Assembly: GCF_040712315.1 (NCBI RefSeq)
Contig: NC_134015.1
Location: 52,801,464-52,865,463 of the forward strand
Direction of reading: 5' to 3'
DNA length: 64,000 nt
DNA from: Castanea sativa
Taxonomy: Eukaryota > Streptophyta > Magnoliopsida > Fagales > Fagaceae
The notes under the pieces are model-generated. The model saw nothing but the letters and a program-made list of their open reading frames with translations, searched no databases and was not told where the DNA came from. The position numbers were made by a program, and so were the translations under genes. This document shows, piece after piece, positions 11,473 to 21,443 of the stretch. Every line of letters starts with the position of its first letter. The first letter of the stretch is position 1.

Positions 11473-12356
11473 GGATAGGAAAAGAGGGCGCTGCATAGAA
11501 GAACTTGTTTTGGGAGTCATTATAAAGAGGAGGGTCTGCGGACAAAGGTGAGAGCTTCATGTTGATCAACTAATTTAGATGAAAAACATAAGTTTTATTT
11601 GTTTTCTTTTCAATTTTATTATGAACTAAATTTATTTTCTAGAGCATTCATGTAGTTTAGCAATGAACACACAATTTATATTTTGAGTTATTTTATTTTA
11701 ATATTTCCATGATTGAGTGTTTAATTCTTATTATTAATGCTTACTATTTTTTTTATAAATTATTGTTTGATCAATTGAATTACAATGAGACCGAGAGATG
11801 ATTTGTTATTTTAGTTCTAGAATTAAACATCTTTAGTTGAGTGAAAGTAGAGATGCTTTACCGCGATTAGTGTGATTTTTTTTTCTTCAGAAAATTCAAA
11901 GTACGTAATGAGTCTCCAATTAATTAAATTCACATAGAGACATGAAATTGTTAATTTAAGATATTTTTGATATTATTCGAGAGAAGATATTGAATACTTA
12001 AGGAATTTTTAATCATCAACGGGAGATTATTAGAATTTAATAATTAGGAAGAATAAATTGTGTGAGATTTGTTAGGTGGAATCAACTGCTCTAGATCCAT
12101 TCTTATCATGTTTTTACACTTTTAGAATTTTGTATTTTGTTAATCTTTTATTCGTAGATTTATTTTTATTAAATAGTTCAATTTAATTCAGATAGTAGAA
12201 CTTTCCATTTATTTTCGATTTTCCAAATAGTAATTAATTTAGTGAATTTCGGTATTCAATAACATAGTTAATCCCTGTGGGTTTGACATTTATTTTCTAA
12301 AAAAACTTTACTACTTGTTACGATTCTATGCGCTTGCAAATTATTTTACGCGAACA
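11014..12356 (+). repeat. Probable solo LTR of a large Ty3/gypsy element
   Basis: Starts TGTT and ends AACA (1343 bp), has a TATA-like CTATTTAAAGG at about 11395 followed by a 50-bp A-run, and ends with the AATCCCTGTGGGTTTGAC and TATGCGCTTGCAAATTATTTT blocks typical of the 3' end of long gypsy LTRs such as Athila. No internal gene sequence flanks it. A 5-bp target duplication is not visible, so the exact ends are uncertain. Confidence 0.5.
11418..11470. repeat. Poly-A tract
   Basis: About 53 consecutive A bases just downstream of the LTR TATA-like box. Confidence 0.9.
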
Positions 12357-12584
12357 ATTGCCATGGAAAAAAATGTTTTAATATTTTATTTTAGTCATTC
12401 TATCATTCATATTATGTTTTATTTGGGTGATAACATGCTTCAATGAAAGTTGTCAAAGAAGATCCTATAAGAAGTTCGCACGATAGATGATACCTAAGAT
12501 ATAAGTTGTAAACTTGTAATACACATGGTAATTATTCCATTTAAACCCAAAACAATATGAATATTTATATAAAAAACATAACAG

Positions 12585-13115
12585 TTAATTGCACATAAAC
12601 CAATTGGTATTTGCGCAAATAAAATATGAATTTTGAAACACTAATATCATTATCATGTTGCTTTGATTTTTTTTATTTGTTTTTACTTAAATGTTGGAAT
12701 CATAAAAAAATATGTATCCCCTTATCCTCTTTTATTTTCTTTTATCTTTTCTAAGAACTTTTACTTTGAATGAATGTAAAAAAATATTTTCACAATAACG
12801 TTTATGTTTAACAACATGGTTAGGTTTAGGTTTAGGTTTAGGCTTAAGAAAATATATATTAAGGATAAGTCGCTATAAAGGTACACTTATTTAAGTGTCC
12901 CCCCTTACAAGTTATAATATAAGGGTTATAACTCTAGATACTCTTTACTTGAAATGACATGCCTTTTACAAAATCAATAAAAATTTGTAAATAATTAATT
13001 ACAAGTTGATATATTTATAGTTTTTTAATAATATAATTTTATAGTTTAGTGTTACATGTAAAAGTTTAATTAATTTTGTTCACATAAAAATCAAGCAAAC
13101 CTAAATTTATCTAAA
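12585..13115. repeat. Diverged direct repeat, copy B
   Basis: Partner of 9861-10495 with the same block order. It lacks the SINE at its left end, so the empty site is seen here. Confidence 0.7.
12823..12845. repeat. Short (TTTAGG)n run
   Basis: Three to four hexamers in the middle of repeat copy B. Copy A has only one unit at the same place, so this is a local slippage expansion. The unit is six bases, not the plant telomere heptamer. Confidence 0.7.
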
Positions 13116-13525
13116 TTTCTATATAAAATTTTTGAGTTGAGGAGAATTACACCACTTAATAACAAAAACGACAATGTTGTGACATTAGGTATAATTTTTC
13201 CCCCCTTTTTTTAAAAAAAAAATATTATTAATGCTGAACGTTTCATATGTTAACTTATTCATTGTAATGGCAGTAATTCCTCAATCTGTACCAAATGAGG
13301 GGTTTCTATAGATAGCACTTCTGTGATTTGCAAAAAGTTCTGAGTTTTTGGTCCATATATGATTATGAACTTGTCTAAGTCTCCTTAAACAAAAATTTCT
13401 GTATTACTCTTAATGGCAGTATTTGCCTGATTCAAAATTTTCTAATTTTGTGTATGCGCACGCATATTGCTTGCCACCAATAAAATATGCACCAACTGAT
13501 CGACTTGTTTTTTCTCATTATATAG

Positions 13526-14008
13526 GTCGACCAAGAGATTCGGTCCAGATGAGAAGAGGTTCGAACACCTTTCGTTCCTTAACTTGGCACAGAATGTAGT
13601 GTGTTTAATCTGGTCTTTCATAAGTGAGTTCAACTTCACCCTCTTTCTTGCCTTTTCATCCTCTCCTTTGTGAAGATGATGATGGAGATGTGATTCTGAT
13701 GTTATTGTGTGTAATAAACAGTGATAAAGCTTTGGTCCAGTGGTAGTAATGGCGGCGCTCCTTGGTGGACATACTGGAGTGCTGGCATTACGAACACGAT
13801 TGGTCCAGCTATGGGAATTGAAGCACTAAAGTATATCAGCTACCCAGCTCAGGTATGTTTCTACTTTCTCATTGTTTGTCAGTTTCTCATATTTGGTGGA
13901 AGGTGCAGGGGGGCCAATGAGTTCTAGCTCAAGTGACACCTTTCCGTTGTAAAAATAAAATAAACAGGTTGTATGTTCAAAATGCATTGAGTGCGGATTT
14001 AGTTTACT

Positions 14009-14039
<31 letters not shown>

Positions 14040-17000
14040 TATGGTGATTGGTAGTCTATTCCTTAGATAAGTTTCTCTCTTTGGGTTCTATGAATCTACC
14101 CGGTTTTATTTTTTATTTTTATTTTTTAATTCCTCAATAATAGTGTAAAGTGGTAGACTTTTTCTGCTTCCATATGTTTTTTGATTGGTAAGATACACGA
14201 CACATGCACACATGGGTCTTGCACCCAAGACAACAGTCTCCATCTCATGATTGCGGTGAAGGAAGTGCCATTTTGAGCTACAGACCATTGGCTTTGTATT
14301 ACTTAGCCATGGCAATATTTCTTGATTAGTGTGGTCTTGAAGTACATATGGAAATAACTTGATTGCCGCAAATATTGATGTTGTTTTTGCTGATTGCAGG
14401 TACTGGAAAAATCCTCAAAAATGATTCCAGGTGAGATATTTACGAGTTTATACGAATAAACCTGAACAAGCATGCTGCGTGTTAATGCTAACTGTAAAAT
14501 GCGTGCTTTTTATTGCTGAAAATGCATTCATATGGCCCTCAAGCATGTGCTTGGCTGACTCAATTGTAGTCTATAGTCTAGGTGTTTGTTTGAACACTCC
14601 AACCTAATGCTTTTAAAGGCCTTGAATTGTCAAAAGTAGTTCATATAAAGATTATGGTGCTGAATTCTATGATATTTCATTACTTATTTAGAAAGATGCA
14701 ATCCCCTTCATCAAAACCACTGACCTTAGTTTTGTATGTTTGTTTAGTGTGCTCTTCCATTTCACATAAATTAGCAAGAAATTAAAGCAGTTTGTAATGA
14801 ATTTTGTGCATCTGTTTTCTAATAGTTTTTCAAAACTGAATGACTGAATGATACTGTTCTAAGTCTTGCCTAATTTTATTCCTGACCCTCCCTTCACCTT
14901 GGGGATGATATCAATCACACTATTTCAATGAAAAACTGTCGTATTCAGTATCCAGGCAAGTTGGATAATTGTATTTATAAGGTGGTTCCTGTTTATTTTG
15001 ACATATAGAATTTATTCTAGCTCTGTTTATTTTTTCCAGTGAGGATGGATTTATATGTAGAAATAGGTCAACATTTGCATGCAAGTTTTATGAATAACTT
15101 ACTAATAAGTAATCTTACTTTCATGCAGTAATGCTGATGGGTGCTTTAGTTTCTGGTATAAGATACACTGTTCCAGAGTATTTTTGCACTTTCCTTGTTG
15201 CTGGAGGGGTATCTACATTTGCCCTCTTAAAGGTGATGATTATATCTATATTAACAACTTTTTTTGTTTTCATTTTGATCCCCGTTTTATATTTTTAAGA
15301 CAATTTTTTATTATAAATAAATAATTTCTTCTGGCAATTTCCGTTTCTGATTTTATGTTTGTCTCATCCATAATCTGGTTGATTTTAGACTAGCTAGCTC
15401 AAAGGAGTCCAAATCTTCTGTCTCACTTTTCTTGCACCACTCTATACTCCACCAATAAAAAATTGCCACGTGTTCACCTAATTAATTAAATATTACTATT
15501 AATTAATAACGGTAGCATTAATAAGTCAATAATTATAGTATTTAATTAATTAGGTAAACACGTGGTAAATTTTTATTGGTGGAGTATAGAGTAGAGCAGG
15601 AAAAGTGGGACAGAAGATTTGGACTCAGCTCAAAGACTATTGGCAAGCTGGCACAGTCAAATGCACCTCTTGGATATTTGCTATGTTTTCTGAACCTTAC
15701 ATTTGATGGATTTACAAATGCCACTCAGGATTCAATAACCACAAGGTATGTTATTTTCCTATTACAGTCTCTCTTTTTTTCCAGGTTAAAATGCATACTG
15801 ATTTTTTTTTTCCACATTTTCTGGTGTTTGCATGGTATGGTGAAAAATACAAGTTAACGGAAAACGTTTTCTATCGTCATTGGAAAACAAACCCAATAGA
15901 GTGGAAAACATTTGATCAGTGTTGACCAACTATTTACTCCTCTTTTTTTCTTTTTTTTTTCAAATGCCATTTTTTTTGCTCAAACCAATTGTTTTCCTTT
16001 TTAATTTTTCTTGTAGATTTCCAATTTGGTGTCTGCTTTCCCATTTCCGGGCTCCCAAATGCCCCCCCCCCCCTCCAAAAAAAAAGAAGGAAAATGTTTT
16101 CCTATTTGAGGTTTTTTTTTTTTCACTAATGAAAGTTTTTGTTCATAGATTTATTTGAAATTACAAGAAATATTAATGATATTTTGTGCAAGGCAAGCAA
16201 CGGAAAATGTTTTTTGGGAAAAAAAAAATTTTCATCGAAAAAAAAAAGTATTTAACTGAAGAAGCAATTTGTTGTTAATTTACCTTACTGCCAAGGAAGA
16301 TGTGTTGAATTTGTTGAAAAGACCATAATTTTTCTCTAGAAAAGTTAGCAGAATGCCTAAAGAGCTACTTACATGTCCGTTATTTTTCCTTTTACCTGTA
16401 AGAAACAAAATTTATGTGGGAGCAAGTCAAGCAAAAGCACAATAACATAAACCAATTTCAAAAGAAATTACATGCATAAAATAGTTCCAGAATATTCATT
16501 CTAAGTTCACCAGTTGGCCAAGGAGTTATCTTTCATCCCCTCTTGTAAACGATTGCTCTTCTCATGTTCACCTTTAACAGTCACTTGTTGAGTGGGACAC
16601 TGATATTTTGGCATATGAAACAAATCAAGATTGAGTACATTTGAGGCTCATTAACTTGAAGAGCTTGTGTACTTTAATATGTTTAAAAATGTCTCTGACA
16701 GCCCTTGCTATTCGAGCTTAAATTATTTGTCTTTAAGAATGATTGATGACTTGAATCACACAGGCTCTCTCGTTTTCATACCAAACCATCTTGAATTGCA
16801 TATGTAGTACTCAAACATAATGGTTTCTCTGGCATAGGTACCCGAAAACAAGTGCCTGGGATATTATGCTAGGAATGAACTTATGGGGTACCATTTACAA
16901 CATGATCTATATGTTCGGCTGGCCACACGCAAGCGGATTTGAGGCAGTTCAATTTTGCAAGCAGCATCCAGAGGCAGCATGGGACATATTTCTCTACTGC

Positions 17001-17246
17001 CTTTGTGAGGCAATGGGCCAGAATTTCATCTTTCTAACCATAAGTAGATTTGGATCCCTCGCTAATACCACCATCACCAAGACCCGTAAGTTTGTCAGCA
17101 TTGTGGTTTCTTCACTGCTGAATGGCAATCCCCTGTCAACAAAGCAATGGGGGTGTGTTGCCATGGTCTTCTCTGGGTTGTCATACCAAATCTACCTCAA
17201 GTGGAGGAAATTGCAGAGAGCCCCAAAGAAGAGACAGCCTATGTGA
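13526..17246 (+). CDS. UTR3: UDP-galactose/UDP-glucose transporter, UTR1/UTR3 type (exon 1 not seen; MITE in an exon)
   Basis: Antiporter of the SLC35B1-like nucleotide-sugar family that moves UDP-sugars into the ER/Golgi lumen. Exons: 13526-13623, 13722-13852, 14400-14430, 15129-15232, about 15600-15745 and 16838-17246; all phases agree and introns are GT-AG. Family landmarks are GGAPWWTYWSAG, GPAMGIEALKYISYPAQ, FDGFTNATQDSIT, WDIMLGMNLWGTIYN, GQNFIFLTISRFG and KQWGCVAMVFSGLSYQIY, with a basic C-terminus. The first about 40 residues (start codon and first membrane segment) are not found upstream. A MITE (15405-15626) sits on the start of the fifth exon shown: the old acceptor at 15388 now gives an in-frame TAG after two codons, but CAG at 15597-15599 inside the MITE would restore the frame. 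The symbol follows Arabidopsis family similarity; UTR1 is equally possible. Confidence 0.82.
14013..14039. repeat. (GA)n microsatellite in a transporter intron
   Basis: About 13 GA units. Confidence 0.95.
15405..15626. mobile_element. Mutator-like MITE at a transporter exon boundary
   Basis: A 222-bp foldback with terminal inverted repeats of roughly 90-100 bp: the left end begins GAGTCCAAATCTTCTGTC and the right end is its complement. It is flanked by a 9-bp duplication AGCTCAAAG at 15396-15404 and 15627-15635, the size made by Mutator-type transposases. The empty site is visible in the duplicate at about 59171-59182. The element has no coding capacity and would depend on a transposase elsewhere. 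Confidence 0.92.
15760..16837. other. Transporter intron with low-complexity repeats
   Basis: Intron between the last two exons, containing 'ggaaaatgttttc'-type repeats, C-runs near 16062-16073 and A-runs. The same sequence is in copy 2, so it predates the duplication. ORFs predicted here are spurious. Confidence 0.7.
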
Positions 17247-17959
17247 AGAGGGAGCATGTAACAATTTTGAACTTTTAACATTCATCCTTTTTCGTTTTCA
17301 CCATTTTATCCCTTTTATATCATTTATAGTAAGTTTAGGGCTCGGTGGATCTAGGTTATACCCATGAAAATCGTGAATGTAATTGTAGATTCCTTATTGA
17401 GAAACACTATTTTAAATCTCATGCCGTTCTATCCTATGCTTAGCATAAATGTTCCATATGTTGTAGTGAATAGTGGAAATAACAAAAAACCAAATGAGTT
17501 AGCAAAAGAGAGAATTTTTCTTTAAAAGAAATTTGGAGAATCTCTTCCGATCCATTGTGTGACATCTTATAAAACTATCAAGCTTATTCCGATCCATTAT
17601 GTGACATCTTATAAAGGCTTATTCGTTGAGATATACAATTGGTATGCATCTCTTTAAACATAAAACAAAGATGCATGGATACAGAATAATAAGAATCTCC
17701 TAGAAACTAATAAAAACCATGCCTGTCTTATATTACAAATGAGTATCTACCTTATTACCACTTATAGACAAATGTCTAACAATCTTACAAAAAGTTTTAT
17801 CTAACTTTTTAACTATGTATACTTTCCTAGCAATAGCTTTGGACAAAGTTACAAAAAATATTTACATGGCACTTGTTGATTACAATCGTATAACTTATTA
17901 AATATGTCATATGAGTACAAGACGTTACTATAGTAACATCTTACCTATTAGGTCTAGAC
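17247..17959. other. 3' flank of the transporter gene
   Basis: Untranslated and intergenic sequence conserved between the two duplicates. A short 'ttattccgatccattatgtgacatctt' phrase is repeated at about 17545-17610. No other gene seen. Confidence 0.6.
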
Positions 17960-18185
17960 TTGCTTTTAGCCCCACAGGGGTACTAATGGACATTGAGTCG
18001 AGGTGGGGGCAAATCTCAAGTGCTTTCCTGTTGTTGGATTCAAATTTTCAAACTTGAGATCTCACCCCCTAAACCACTTGGAAGTAAGCCCAATTCAAAA
18101 GTTCAAACTTGGGATCTCTACCCCCAAACCACTTGGAAGTAAGTCTAGTCCACTAGACAATCACCCTTAGTGGCCCAAATCAAAG
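17960..18185 (-). repeat. Possible SINE-like repeat
   Basis: On the minus strand there is an A-box-like TTGTCTAGTGG followed by a B-box-like AAGTTTGAAC, and a phrase of about 58 bp (containing 'aaaccacttggaagtaag') is present twice. Also present in copy 2 (about 61390-61620). No target duplication was identified, so this is a tentative call. Confidence 0.3.
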
Positions 18186-18707
18186 AATTTCAAAGAATGT
18201 TTAAATTTTTATATATTCAAAGATACAAAATTTGATATATTTAAACTTACACAATTTTTCCAAGAATGTACGCAATTATATATATTCAAAGCACACAATT
18301 TTGTATATTTAAGATACATAATTTTTTAAATAACATACAAAATTTTGTATATTCAATGTACATAATTTTTTTTTAAAGAATTTACAAAATTCTGTATATT
18401 CAAGGTATACAATTTCTAAGAAAGTAAACAATTATATATATTCAAGGTACATAATTTTCAAAGAATTTACACAATTATGTATATTAAATGAACAAAATTT
18501 CAAAGAATGAATATAATTCTGTATATTCATTGTACACAATTTTTCAAAGAATGTACATAACTTTATATATTCAATGTACTCTACTTTTCTAAGAATGTAC
18601 AAAATTCTACATATTTCAATTACACAATTTCTAAAAAAATATACACAATTTTGTATATTGAATGAACACAATTGTAAAAAATGTACATAATTCTATATTT
18701 TCAATAC

Positions 18708-18744
<37 letters not shown>

Positions 18745-18745
18745 A
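18186..18745. repeat. AT-rich minisatellite, about 45-bp unit, ending in (AT)n
   Basis: Some eleven degenerate units of the form 'caatgtacacaattt..caaagaatgtacaaaattttgtatatt', then CATA and TA runs. The duplicate lies at 61615-62155. The ORF readings across it are artefacts of the repeat. Confidence 0.85.
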
Positions 18746-18824
18746 ATACATGACACAACCTTGTTATATATAAATTCTTTGTACTACACTATTTTGTGAA
18801 TACTATACTTTCTTGTTTCAGTAT

Positions 18825-19690
18825 ATACTAGCCAAGTTTACCAATGAGGGGGACGCTTGCTGCCCTGTGTGTGAGATGGAGCAGGAATCAGTGCATCACC
18901 TTTTCCAGTTCTTTGAGATAACTAAAACCGTGTGGTTTGGTAGCAGATACATTATAAGAATTCAGTTCCTGAGGGCAAACAACGCGGAGCAGCTGATGAA
19001 ATTCATTATCAACCCTCCAAGCAACTTCTTGTTTGACCAAGAAGAGGAAAAGCTTTATTCTATACAGCGCTTCAATCATGGAGTTCATCTTGAAATGGAG
19101 AAACCATGATGCCTTTGAAAGGAAAAGCATTTCCCATGAAGGCCTTCAAGGAGGCTTAAGTAGGATCTTCTTGGAGCATTGGTCTGTGTTGAAGAGCTAT
19201 CATCAAAGTGAGAGAAGCAGGGCCAATAGTCAATGGTGCATGCCTGCTTCAGGTCAGTTTTAACTGAATTGTGATGCAGCTGTACATTCCAAACATTCAG
19301 TCATAGTTGTGGTTGCTGGAGATTGGAGAGGGAACTTGGTGCTCGCCCACACAACGAAGGTATCACCAAAATCCCGGTCCAAGCTGAAGCAAAAGCATTA
19401 AGATGATCCGTGTGTCTGGCATCTAACCAGAATCTGTAGAATGTTGTGATTAGAAGGTGATTCCCAAGCGTGCATAACGGCTATTAATAATGCAGACCCC
19501 AAACCGACATGGAGAATCCAAGGCCTCTTGCATGATGTGAAGACCTATCCGAGTGACCTCCCTCATATTGCCTTCATCCGGGTACACAAAGAAGCCAATG
19601 CAGCAGCTCACTCACTTGCAACCTGGTCATTTAAGAATGCCTTTGTGGGTTTTTCGATTCCTCATTTGGTCCTCCCATTTTTGCTGATGT
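18825..19690 (+). pseudogene. LINE-type 3' fragment: zinc-binding RVT and RNase H domains
   Basis: 18850-18945 encodes a zf-RVT core (CCPVCEMEQESVHHLFQF then KTVWF). 19260-19690, in changing frames, encodes a plant LINE RNase H: NCDAAV, GDWRGNLV, EGDSQACITAINNA and KEANAAAHSLATWS. The RT core is absent and there are several stops, so this is a truncated, decayed fragment. Only the zf-RVT part is in the second duplicate. Confidence 0.78.
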
Positions 19691-20406
19691 AAATTGGAAG
19701 GAAGCTGTCTCTTCTTCCCTTCTATAATCGCCCTTCTGCAATCAAACTTTTCTACTCGTAGAAAATTTCATATCAGCATTGAAGGCACAATATTAGGAAC
19801 TCCAAATGATTTAATAAATCACAAATTAAGGGCCTCTTCCATTGAGTCAGTATAACTTGAGCATTAGTTAAACATAACTGGTAGAGCAAGTATACTCGCA
19901 CACAGTTGCACACTAAAATATACTCACACTCAGTTGCACACTACTTTGTGCAAAATTACAAATTTATTATATTTTATTTTATTTCAAAATTTAAATTGTA
20001 GGCAACCACAATCTGTATGCTAAATTTTATTTTCTATTGATTCTTGTCTTTGGGTTCAACAATTGAAATCTTTATCAATTAGGCTTAGCTTTTTAGGGCC
20101 ACAATGGCTCAAGTTCAAACCAAGACTATTAATGGGGTAAGATTATGAGGTGAGATTTTTGGACCACATGGATAATCCTGAGGAGAATCAACCTGTAAGA
20201 TTAGCCAGGCAAATTATGTGTAAACGCAAGAATTTTTCTTGTGTTTATTATGTCGCAATTCTAATCACATCTCATTAGGTTTTAAAATAACAGTTGCAAG
20301 TGGGCAATAATAAATTTTACGAAGGTACGCCACTTCTTTACATTAAGAAGAAAACCATGTGAAACACAAATATGCAATCAAAAATCAAACAAGCCACCTC
20401 CATGGC
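19691..20406. other. Intergenic sequence
   Basis: Contains a short repeated 'cacacagttgcacacta' phrase at 19900-19950. No gene seen. Confidence 0.5.
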
Positions 20407-20575
20407 TCTTGCCTCTTGCAATGCTTTCCCTGCCATTCCTCTTTGTGCAAATGTCATCTGTAGGTTATCATTCTAAACTTGTGAGGTTTAAAGAAAGATA
20501 CAAGTTTAGAATGATAACCTACAGATGACATTGGCACAAAGAGGAATGGCAGGGAAAGCATTGCAAGAGGCAAGA
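20407..20575. repeat. Near-perfect inverted repeat (76-bp arms, 17-bp loop)
   Basis: Arms 20407-20482 and 20500-20575 pair over 76 bases with one mismatch (the A of 'gtgcaaatg' against the C of 'gtgccaatg'); the loop is 20483-20499. It does not look like a MITE because no target duplication or known terminal motif is visible. The transcript would fold into a long perfect hairpin, as in a young MIRNA or siRNA-producing locus formed by inverted duplication. Confidence 0.9.
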
Positions 20576-21374
20576 CAACTTACAACTAAAACTAATTTTC
20601 CTTCACATACCAACTCGAGAATGCAGACTTTAAATCTCCTCCAACCAATAGGATTGCAAACATCACCACTCAATTCTTCTTCAGGAACAAATCCAATACC
20701 ATCCCGGTTAAAAGCTCTCTCAAATTGATATGATACTTGACTCAGTAGGATTTTATATGAGAACTTGATATGATATTTAAAAATGAGTTTGATCTGGGCA
20801 GCCATGGTTGTTGACAACATAAGAGCAGATTGACTGTTTATTTAAAAGTAAACTAGCAACAAAATAAGAACAAAAAATTTAGAAGAAAAACACAATTAGC
20901 TAACAGTCGATACTGGAATAATAATAAGACAGATAAATTACTTATCAAAAAAATAAGACAGATAAATCACTAATCTGCAGGATGGAAAACCCAGCAACAA
21001 AACCAATAAACTAAAGCAGCTTCTTAATGTATGATAATTAGAACTAGCATTCAGATCATACCTAATAAACTTCTAGCCTAATAGGAATTGATTTAATCCT
21101 TAAAAACTTTGCCCAAATGGAGCTTACATGCTAAAAATCTGTGTATTACTGGTGTCACCAAGACTTGTCTAGAGCTTAAATTGACTATCTGAAGTATAAA
21201 AACACCAATCTAGAACTTCCAAAACAGATGTTTAGAATTTTTCAGTGCATTTAATTTAGTTGGTGATTTGTTTGTGCTACTACACTCATTGCATGTAATT
21301 AAATCTAATTAATTTACTTGGATAATTAATTGATCAAGTTACCAAAGAGGTTAATACATTATTGGCCTATCAAA
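20576..21374. other. Intergenic sequence with the probable Copia LTR end
   Basis: 20576-20820 has overlapping open frames on both strands with no recognisable protein. The part leading to CA at 21371-21372, two bases before a PBS, is probably the 3' end of a 5' LTR; its start was not identified. Confidence 0.4.
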
Positions 21375-21390
21375 TGGTATCAGAGTGGGC
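21375..21390 (+). other. Copia primer-binding site (tRNA-Met type)
   Basis: TGGTATCAGAG matches the complement of the initiator tRNA-Met 3' end. It lies about 70 bases before the gag start. Confidence 0.75.
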
Positions 21391-21443
21391 ACACTCTGAT
21401 TAGGGTTAATCTTTGTTGTGCGATCCATTAACCCCTGTTTGTC

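Larger units (their letters stand above)
15372..18945 (+). repeat. Segmental duplication, copy 1
   Basis: Matches 59153-62355 in the same orientation through the last two transporter exons, introns, 3' flank, minisatellite and the start of the LINE fragment. The homology starts at a shared 'aatctggttga' and ends at 'ggtttggtagca' on both sides. The 371-bp length difference is mostly the MITE plus its target duplication here (231 bp) and a 121-bp deletion in copy 2. Confidence 0.95.

Noticed and set aside
12823..12845. Interstitial telomere repeat
   Set aside because: The unit is TTTAGG, not the plant TTTAGGG, and only three to four units exist inside an older repeat copy.
15372..18945. Assembly artefact as the sole explanation of the duplicated transporter segment
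   Set aside because: The copies differ by a MITE, a 121-bp deletion and many point changes and have different flanks, which fits true paralogues better, although long reads are needed to exclude haplotype mis-joining.
20506..20820. Overlapping 67- and 104-codon ORFs as genes
   Set aside because: Both run through the inverted-repeat arm; neither resembles a known protein and there is no exon context.
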